Program-made: the position numbers and the translations under genes | Part shown: positions 55,697-64,000 of the stretch, one piece after another | Layout: each line of letters begins with the position of its first letter | Numbering within the stretch: the stretch's first letter is position 1 | The notes under the pieces: model-generated | What the model saw: only the letters and a program-made list of their open reading frames with translations | The model's database searches: none | Told to the model about the DNA's origin: nothing | Source of the DNA: Chimonanthus salicifolius | Taxonomy: Eukaryota > Streptophyta > Magnoliopsida > Laurales > Calycanthaceae | Reading direction: 5' to 3' | Assembly: GCA_013350335.1 (NCBI GenBank) | Contig: CM023537.1 | Location: forward strand, 13,334,884 to 13,398,883 | DNA length: 64,000 bases

Positions 55697-55917
55697 CAGG
55701 AGTACAAAAAAATGGTATCGGCCCATATTTTTCTCTTTTCCTCTTTTTTTTTTTAAATATCGACCGATGTCGGCCCATATTTTGATATCGGCCGATATTG
55801 TGAATATCGACAGATATAATGCCTTCTAAAATCGATATATATCGACCGATATGATGCCTTCTAAAATCGATATATATCGACCGATACAATATGTGTCGAC
55901 CGATATTTTAACTCCTG
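55697..55917. mobile_element. hAT MITE, ATCGGCC family (221 bp)
   Basis: Ends CAGGAGTACAAAA and ATTTTAACTCCTG; flanking 8-mers TCTTGACC (55,689-55,696) and CCTTGACC (55,918-55,925) agree at 7 of 8. The interior has ATCGGCCGATATTG and a local repeat of GATATATATCGACCGATA. Confidence 0.9.
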
Positions 55918-56195
55918 CCTTGACCATTTAAATAGGGGCACCACTTAGATTGGGCCTTGAGCCACATGAAAAAATCTATTTGAAGCTACTCGAGCCTGTA
56001 TATGAAAGTTCAAGTTAGGCAAAATAGAACTCATTAGAATCATAATTTATAAAATTTAATTTTTAATTATATATCTATAAATATAAAATTTATATAATAT
56101 ACAATTTATACTTTAACAAATTAACCCAAAAACTTTTCATTTTAGATTCAAATACGCTCAAACTTGGATAAGTCCCATAATGCAATTTGTGGTGG

Positions 56196-56270
56196 TCTCA
56201 GGTAACTAATTTGGGTCAACCTAAACTTGGATAGTCTCAGGTAACTAATTTGGGTCAACCTAAACTTGGG
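56196..56270. repeat. 39-bp direct tandem duplication
   Basis: TCTCAGGTAACTAATTTGGG... is present twice with a 39-base period. Confidence 0.9.
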
Positions 56271-56786
56271 CTTGGGTCGACCATTTTAATTGCAATTCGG
56301 ACTCAAAACTTTGATAAATTCAAAACTCTGCCAGTCTGCCTTGCCTGCTCTAATTGTAACTCTAAATCAAACTCAAACAAAACTTGACTGAGTTTCTTCA
56401 TATCTAAATATAATCTCATTTATTAAAAGGGTAACTCAACTCGACTGAATCCAATTATCAATCAATTTTTTCTTATATAAGTTAGTAGTAAATAAATATA
56501 TAACTCCTTGCACTTAGAACGCAAATTCCTACCAAATCATTTTCTCAAGAAAAATTTTCCATTAAAATATTTTTTTTATTAGAAAAATTCTTTTTCCTAA
56601 AATACCAACAACCATGCCAAAAGTGCCACATGAAACTAACCATTTTTTTCTCAAGGGGAATGCTAGCCCTAGAAATGCAAAATATGGAAATGGGCAATCA
56701 ACTTATCTACCTGGAGTTAGAAGATCCTAATATTCTTACCTTGGCTTGTGCATCAATGGTCAGAGTAATAGCAACAATTTCACAAA

Positions 56787-56968
56787 CACTAAGGTGTTGG
56801 TCTAGTGATTAAGACACAAGACTTCAGCATTGAAGTCTTGAGTTCAATCCCTGCCAACTCCAATGAAGGGTTACTTCTGACTTATCCGGTGTACGTAGAT
56901 TGAGGGGTTTTCACACACCTCAGAGGACTAGCTGGATACGATGCCTGGACACCTCTGAACTTAAAAAA
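56787..56968 (+). mobile_element. Full-length SINE, family 2
   Basis: The best family 2 copy, with box A-like TGGTCTAGTGATTAAGA, box B-like GAGTTCAATCCC, the body with CCGGTGTACGTAGATTG and an A-run at the 3' end. A 20-bp target duplication with one mismatch flanks it (56,767-56,786 and 56,969-56,988, starting AATAGCAACAA). Confidence 0.93.
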
Positions 56969-58441
56969 AATAGCAACAAGTTCACAAAAGCAAAAATTCA
57001 CACATAGATGCAAACAGATATGAGAATTTCTTGTCTACATCCAATAGTACACGGATCAATATGTATTTGTGCTGTTCGAATTTCTAGGCTTTCAATTGGT
57101 TCTCTACTGTTGAAGTCTTGAAGGAGTTGAATAATGTATTCAGTATGAGAGAATCCCTCAACAAGTATTTGTAATTCACCACATCAGGCCAACTTAGCTT
57201 TGCAAACATCTAGGTCATGTCACTTGGTCTGGGTCAATCTGGGCTCATTTCACTGAATTAGATCCGAGTCAACAAATGCCGACATATCTTTCTTATAAAA
57301 AGAAATGTCCTTTTGAACTTCAAAGAACAATCAAAGGACCAAATAAATAAATAACTATGATAATAGAATTAGTAGGGCAGATATATCCATATAATGCTGA
57401 CATAACTCAAACTTGCTTTTGGTTTCATGAAAACCGAGATGCTCTCAATCAAGTTTTAAAACAGTGGTGAAAAAGAACTGGTGATTCACTGTTTTAAAAC
57501 TCAAGGGCCCAATCAATGAACAGACAAGATTAAGAACCATGGAGCCACCCCAGTTGTATAAAATGGAATCAATGGATCAAAGTACAACATATTAGCTGTT
57601 GTAAACCGGTTCGCAAAAGTAAGTGTGAACATTCAATAGAACTTTTGAATGAGGAAAAAACCTGTTAACTTTCATTTTTTGAATTTGAATAATATTTTCA
57701 TCTAAAGTCAATCATTGAAAGTTCACAACAAATCATTGTGAACCAGTTCACAGCAGATAATCTCTCTCAAAGTACTCCGCACTTTGTGATGCATGATGCC
57801 CTAAAATAGTGTGTGCTTGAATCATTGACAAAACAGTCGGCAAATACTGAAAAGGTGCAGATTTTTGTTGATTACTTTCTTTTATCTTCGTATCAGATTT
57901 AAGTGTTCAATGTACCATCAATGCAGACTTCAAGGTTATATTTTTCCCCCAAATTTATTAGAAGCTTGTACACTAACAAATTGTATGTACTGAACACTGT
58001 AACCTGAAAAATATTGCAATGAACTGCAGTGAATTGGTTTTTTATATTGGTTGTTTATGATCAAAATGCAGATTTCTCAATCTGGGACATTTAAAGTTTT
58101 ACTGGAAAGTCAAGGATCTGTAAAAACAATTCATAGTAGTACATCTGTACATGAATCTTTCCATGGTTTCATATGGCTGGCATTGGTTAACTGATAGAAT
58201 ACGCTACAGAAGCTTTTCTCTATTTAAGTCAAATCATCGTTCAAGTCACATATAAAGAACCACACTTGACTAAAATGCAATAGTTCATAATCTTGGATTA
58301 TTCATATAGGCATAATGTTTTCTTCTTCTCAGTTTTCTTGTAAGCTATGTTACCACTTCTCTCTTTACTGAGAGAAACAAAATCTGTATGATACATATGG
58401 GACTGTTATGGAAAATCATATTTACATCAGATTAGCTGTTG

Positions 58442-61400
58442 TTACCTTGCCTCGGACAACTCTATAGCTTCCTTGTTGTATGTTGAATCTTCTGCCCAAG
58501 CCAAATGGTGATAAAAAGTAGAGTACTCCTGCATGCGGATCACTTCAAGCTGCTCCCACTCTGCCCATCGATCAGACAGCCCCACGCCCTGCAGCATGCT
58601 CACCACTTCTTTCATTTTTGGACGGTCTTCAGGCGAATTCTGGGTGCATAACAAGGCCACCTGAACAATGATCTCAACTTCTTTGGAGTCATAGTTTTGC
58701 TTTAAGTGGCTATCCACAATATCGTGAAGCCTTTTCTCCCTCAGTAACTTCTTGATCTGTGGGCACACAATGCAATTCAGAATCACCAAGGAAGCATGCA
58801 AGAAAACCTTGAGCCTGCAAAAATCATAGTTTTAATACTCTCAACTCTCAAGAATTGCCATTTTTATTAATAATACCCTTTCCGATGAACAAGACTCAAT
58901 TGCCTTGAAGTTGATCTTCTCAACTGCGAGTTGAATTTTTTAGCTTCTGAGCCAAGTCATCTGGACTGGAGTTTTTAGGTGAGTTGATTTTTTTTTCCAT
59001 ATGGGACATGCACCTAAATACTAATTCTACTTTGGTGTCCCATGGTGTGGTAGAATAATCACTGGTAATATTGATTATTATTTGATCATTTTCTGATTGA
59101 CCGCCTCGTGTAAAATAACAGATCATTCATAAATGCCATTTATGTTTTTTTTGTGAGCTAAGCATTTGCAGGAGTTAGTAGTTTTATTATTCTTTTAAAA
59201 AAGTTAATGTTTAGGTATTTCTAAGGTGTAGTGATCTATCATGTAAAGGAATAGAATCACACACAAGTACACAACAAGGCCTACTAAATGAAGAACATCA
59301 AGGCCAATCATGAGTAGGATAATAACGTCATTGATAGGGATACCATCATTTGTCCCAACATTGCATTAATAATTATGATATTGTCATTCACTGGTATGTA
59401 CTGTTGGGTTGTAGGGTCATTGGACTATAAAGAAGAATATTTAATTTAAAAAATAAAATAAAAAACCTCTAAATGGCCCAAGTAGTCAAGAATACATATT
59501 CTGAGGTATATGAAGTAACAGACTCACAAGGTTAGGCAGTTCTAATAGTAGTCATGCATATTAACTTAAATGATGTAACATATTCTTATGATCAAGCATG
59601 AGAATATCTTTCAAGATATGTCCAACAGCTTCTAGTTCAGAAAAGGCAATGCCATTCATCCCAAATACAGAGAAGCATAAATAGCAGCAAAACTGCCAAA
59701 GGGTTTTGTAATGAGGAAAAATTATTATCCTTACATGGTCCAGCAGTAGAACATCATCCTCCTCTTCAAGACGTGAAAAATCTATTGCGCGCTGGCCAGT
59801 TACTAGTTCCAGAAGAGTAATGCCATACCCAAACACATCTGTCTTCTCTGATGATTTTCCAGTGGAGAGATACTCTGGTGCAATATGCCCCATAGTTCCA
59901 CGCACCTGGGTCGTAACATGAGTAAACTTCGTGTCAACCAGCTTCGCTAATCCAAAATCCCCAAGGACTGGTTCAAAATCTTCATCAAGTAGGATGTTAG
60001 CTGCCTTCAGGTCACGATGTAGAATTTTAGGATTGCAGTGCTCATGAAGATACTCCAATCCATGGGCTGTACCAAAAGCCACCCGCTTTCTCGTAGGCCA
60101 ATCAAGACCTTTCTCACCAGGTTTTAGATCTGCAGCGATGTCCTTGGAAGCTGATAGACTTGTAATAAGGAAAACTCCAGAGGGACTCTACAGAGAGACT
60201 CCATAGACTAGTGACATGTGGCAATGAGTGCAATCCACCTGCTCCACCAGACCAAGCCGGAGTTGTAAATAATCAGCCCCATTAATCATTTGTAGCCATC
60301 TAAATAAGGCCAACGGTAGTTCTAACGATTTCAACCTTCTGTTTTACAGCCTCAGATTGGGATGGCTAAAATGACCACTGGAGCTGACATTGGGCATATA
60401 GAATAACCCTGCTTTGGTCTGCTGAGGCAGGTCATGATTCTGAGTCTCAATACTACCAAGTGCAAGCCCAACAGTGAAGTAAAAACTATTGCAATATTTT
60501 TTTATTTTTTGAATGAAAACTTTTGCAATTGTTGAAAATTCAAATAAAAATCTTAACATTTGAAGATTGCAATATTTGACGTCGTTCTGCTGATCATAAT
60601 AACAAAATGGGAAGGATCCAATGGACCCAGGGGCACGGAATTTTTGTCCAAAAATAGCATGTTTTGATTATTATACTGTTCCAGGTGATCCATGCCATAT
60701 ATGGCTTGGATCATCGTATACAAATTACACAAACAGTATGGTTGCCACTGTGGGACCAGTAGATCTAATTGCGATTACAATACTCAATACCAAGTCTTGT
60801 TAGATTTCTGTTTATGCATTTGGCTACCACCAACGTCACAACATTAAGATATTGTTATATTGTGAGTTCTTTTTCTTTTTTCCCTTTATGGAATAGCATT
60901 GTTATTATTTTGAAGTGTTACAAAATAGTGCACAAATTATGTTTATTGACTCCAGCAGTTTATGTTCAATGTTGAATGCATGCATCATTTTATACCATGG
61001 TATGTACAATTTTAAGGAATAAATAACCATGTGTGAGCAATACTCTTTAACCTTCAGAAGTCAATACAGGAGTGCACAAATTCTCAAAAAATAGCATATG
61101 AATTAGAGATATTTGTAAAATTAAGACTTAAATGGAAGTGATTTTTATGATGTCATGATTTTTTTTGAAACATTGTCGATTAAATACCATTAAAAGGAAG
61201 GGAGTACAAATAAGGGATCTGAGTATAGGAGATATATACTCAGAACCGAAGAGAAAGACAAAAGAAACAAACAAAAAACAAGAACAAAATAAAAGAAAGC
61301 AAGATACATCAAAATGCCAGCCACACAATAAGCAAAGTAAACTCCCAATCCCAGCCGTCAAGGCTGAGAAAATGAAAAAAATTCCAAGGATGGACTCTGA

Positions 61401-63119
61401 AGCATAACACCAGATTTCGCTAAAAAGTCTGCAACACAATTTGCCGAACGAGGTGTATGAACGAATGAGACACCACTTGATCTGCACAACCTCCAAATGT
61501 CCCTAACAGTACCCATCAACCTCCAAGGGGGGAATTTTTTTTTATTAGCCCAGGAAATGGCATTAGTTGAGTCACTTTCGATAATGAGGTTACCGCTCCT
61601 AAACTCAAACCACACCTGGAGTGCTCTCCTAATTGCCCTCAATTCGGCTTCATTAGACTCCATCCGCCCAACTGATTCGGAAAAAACTGCCATCATTCTA
61701 CCCCTACCATCATGTAACACACCTCCTATACCTGCCGGCCCTGGTTTACCTTTTGCAGCCCCATCGACATTGAATTTGCATGAACCTAGGGGAGGCACAA
61801 CCCACTTGACCAATCGTTTTTTGGCTCTACCCACACCCTTTATACACCCATCCCAAGACAAATAAAAATCCTCCTGTGCAAGACCCCGAAACTCTTTACA
61901 CACAGACAACCAACCAATCACTTGCCATTTTGCCTTCTCAAAAACATCTTTAGGGTCTCCCATTTTTCCCTCAAAGATCCTCCCATTCCGCTCCTTCCAA
62001 ATAGCCCACGAGACAGCAAGAAGCACCATCTTCTAGGCTACTCTAAGTCTTCCTCTAAAGGAATCCCCATCCAGGCCACAAAGAACTCCTCCACACAGCT
62101 ACTAAGGACCGATGAACAGCTAAAGAGTCTCAAAAAATAAGCCCAACCACCCCTATGAATCGACATTTGCATAACAAGTGGTCCACAGTTTCCTCCTCAA
62201 TCTCACATGTCATGATTGTGAACTAATAATAATGATGCTGTAGTTGGCCACATCAACACGGAGGTTTCTCTATTAGCAGAGATGATTTTCTTCGCAGATA
62301 AGGAATTCTTTTCATATTTTGAGACCAAGAACTATTAGAACCAGTATAACATTGAGAGGGAAAACTATAGACCATATAGCGATGACATTCTTATTCACAG
62401 TTAGAAAGTCATGCCTGGGAATCAGGTCAAATGGATAACTTGGCTGCTTTCAGATCAAAATAAGATCATTTCAAATTAATAGAATAATGGTGATATACTA
62501 AATCATCTACTCCACCTTATTCTCATCTAACATTGTCAGGTAATTAAGATCTGCATATAATTGTAATCAATTGATAAAATCACAAAAAAAAAAAAAATCA
62601 TAGTAGACCTCCAAGACAAGGAAAATATCCACAAACAAGTATGTGAGACTTCTCTCTGCATTTCATCAGATGAAGTTAAAAATAGTCAGCATTCAAATAA
62701 TATGTAGTGGCAAGCAAATTCATCCATCAGCTGGGTAAAGTATCAAACCATGGAGTTGCAGCTGACTAAGGGTTTACCTCGTAAGCGGTATGCAACACTG
62801 AGGTTTTGCATGAATGGATAGACGAGAATTCTCTCAGAAGGAGTGGTACAAAATCCCAACAGTTGAAGAAGATTACGGTGAACTGCCACACTTATCAGCT
62901 CAACTTCTCTGAGAAATGCAGCCTCCCCGCCAGGATTATGATAATCTGTTAAACGTTTCAAAGCAACCTTTCTATTGTCTGAAAGAACACCCTTGTACAC
63001 TTTTCCAAATCCCCCTTGCCCAATTACGTTATTCTCATTGAAATTTTCAGTTGCAAATTGCAGTTCACGCCATGAGAATCTCCTCAATTGCCCAAAAGAT
63101 ATTTTACATTCATCTTCAC
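58442..63119 (-). CDS. LRR-II (SERK-like) receptor kinase, kinase exons only
   Basis: Three 3' exons of a leucine-rich-repeat receptor kinase on the minus strand: 63119-62778, 60129-59735 and 58756-58442 (stop TAA). The phases join correctly (YRLRG^DLKPGEKG and LLLDH^IKKLLREK). They encode about 349 residues: juxtamembrane [12 protein letters not shown], glycine loop [11 protein letters not shown], lysine in KVALKRL, catalytic HRDLKAAN (an RD kinase), GDFGLAK, the APE-like IAPEYLSTG and the tail AIELSEAR. Sequence and ending match the plant group that includes Arabidopsis At5g10290 and At5g65240, related to SERK co-receptors. All kinase residues are intact. Signal peptide, LRRs and membrane segment must lie beyond the right edge; none is visible at 63,120-64,000. 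The first intron shown (about 2.65 kb) contains a LINE. Confidence 0.94.
61161..62206 (-). mobile_element. 5'-truncated LINE in receptor-kinase intron
   Basis: Read on the minus strand it begins with a zf-RVT remnant ([15 protein letters not shown]), passes several stops, and then has a 223-codon open frame (62,029-61,358) with an RNase H domain ([46 protein letters not shown]). It ends in a short poly(A) (T-run at 61,161-61,168). An 11-bp target duplication ATGTCATGATT is at 61,150-61,160 and 62,207-62,217. L1-type and inactive, because the reverse transcriptase and endonuclease are missing. Confidence 0.93.
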
Positions 63120-64000
63120 CTAAATTGGAACACAATGATTGGAGTTTGTATGTGAAGAAGTAAAAATCTAGCTTGAGCCACATCAACAAATAAATCAGCA
63201 TGGCTGTATCTAAAATTTCATGTTAATGCAATCTTCAACTAAATAGAACATCAGAAATGAAAAAGGATAAAGATAACAATGCAAATGAAACATATTGCAA
63301 AAACAAGTGGAAAAACCAGAGATACATTTATCACGGGTCCTGGACTCCCACCAAGTGGAAGAGATCATGCCCTTTAGTTCTTACCTGGAAACAAAATGCA
63401 GTGAAACTATAAAAGGAAAAAATGAAAGTTTTTATTGTTTCTAGCACTACCACGGTCAGCCCTAGCTATAGGCAGAGTAGGCCACCGCCTAAGGCCCCCC
63501 ACCAATGCGACCAATGACTTTACTCACAATCTCAAGGCCCCTCAAATATCAGGGTCTGCACTGCGTCTAGGGCTCCTGAGATTTCAGGGCATCTCAAGGC
63601 CGGCACTGAGCACTATTACACCCAGCTAATACTTCCACTTTATTCTATTGTTGCAACCAAATAACAAAACCTATCAGAGTGTATCAGAAAGTGGTATTCA
63701 TTATTACATGGGGGAATCAACAGTGCCTTCTGTGCATACATGAAGAGCATTGTGTGGAGGCTGATTTATAAGGAAGGAGCTTTGCACGTATCAATGGTCT
63801 TTTAAAATGTGATCAAAGTGAAGTTTTCATAGCTGCTATTGCTTTTTAGATTTTTCTGGGTCTCTCTCCTGTTATATTTTAAGCTCTCTTCCAGTAAATT
63901 TGTTACCATCCACACTCAAAGGACATTCTCATCATCCAATGAATGACATCGTGAAACACAATATTGTTTAAATATGTAAATGCTCCAAGTATGTCAAGAC
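63120..64000. other. Receptor-kinase intron reaching the window edge
   Basis: By gene structure this should be intron upstream of the first kinase exon. No further exon (membrane segment or LRR) was recognised. It contains one MITE (63,451-63,608). Confidence 0.55.
63451..63608. mobile_element. hAT MITE, CAGGGCCGGCC type (158 bp)
   Basis: Left end CACGGTCAGCCC, right end GGCCGGCACTG; flanking 8-mers AGCACTAC (63,443-63,450) and AGCACTAT (63,609-63,616) agree at 7 of 8. The interior has CACCGCCTAAGGCCCC and CTCAAGGCCCCTCAAAT. Confidence 0.82.

Larger units (their letters stand above)
54828..58441. other. Spacer between ELO and receptor kinase genes
   Basis: It contains a 44-bp tandem duplication (55,393-55,480), an ATCGGCC MITE (55,697-55,917), a 39-bp tandem duplication (56,196-56,270) and a SINE (56,787-56,968). 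From about 57,000 to 58,441 nothing was recognised except the likely 3' untranslated region of the receptor kinase. Confidence 0.6.

Overview
This window is nuclear DNA of a flowering plant. The evidence is spliced genes with GT/AG introns that hold plant-type families (secreted alpha carbonic anhydrase, plastid/cytosolic kynurenine/glutamine-type aminotransferase, MORN-repeat membrane protein, zinc-ribbon RING-H2 E3 ligase, plant ELO-like protein, LRR receptor kinase). The spacers are long, AT-rich and packed with hAT, pogo/Stowaway, SINE, LINE and TRIM insertions. I cannot name the species. The transposon load and long introns would suit a woody dicot or magnoliid, but that is only an impression.

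Layout. Bases 1-13,450 hold a tandem segmental duplication carrying two alpha carbonic anhydrase genes on the minus strand: copy A (exons 1-6 visible, last exon beyond the left edge) and copy B (all seven exons, 272 aa). The two units share old repeats but differ by later SINE, hAT and pogo-like insertions, so each unit keeps empty sites for insertions in the other. Bases 13,450-19,550 are gene-free and contain a hAT element with a foldback nested inside it, SINEs and a Stowaway MITE. An aminotransferase gene (19,549-28,020, plus strand) has a short first exon, a 7-kb intron that holds a complete TRIM retrotransposon and a 1-kb hAT element, and one large second exon. Bases 28,021-37,418 are gene-free and carry a 1.1-kb hAT element and a 2.29-kb giant palindrome with 8-bp target duplications.

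A MORN-repeat protein gene follows (37,419-39,662, plus). To my recollection its Arabidopsis counterpart lies next to the aminotransferase counterpart, so the pair looks like conserved microsynteny. Bases 39,800-49,990 are gene-free and repeat-rich. Then come a one-exon RING-H2 E3 ligase gene (about 49,995-50,936, plus), a one-exon ELO-family gene (53,985-54,827, plus) and the 3' three exons of an LRR-II/SERK-like receptor kinase (58,442-63,119, minus; the ectodomain lies beyond the right edge), whose intron carries a 5'-truncated LINE.

The genes do not form a pathway. The most distinctive content is the repeat fraction. It includes a hAT family with about ten copies whose interiors are built from the palindrome ATATCGGCCGATAT, most with 8-bp target duplications that can be read directly. 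It also includes a giant inverted repeat made of five hairpin units, and three elements that share a terminal module but carry different short palindromes beside it. Exon coordinates were worked out by hand from splice consensus, reading-frame phase and remembered family alignments; no database search was run.
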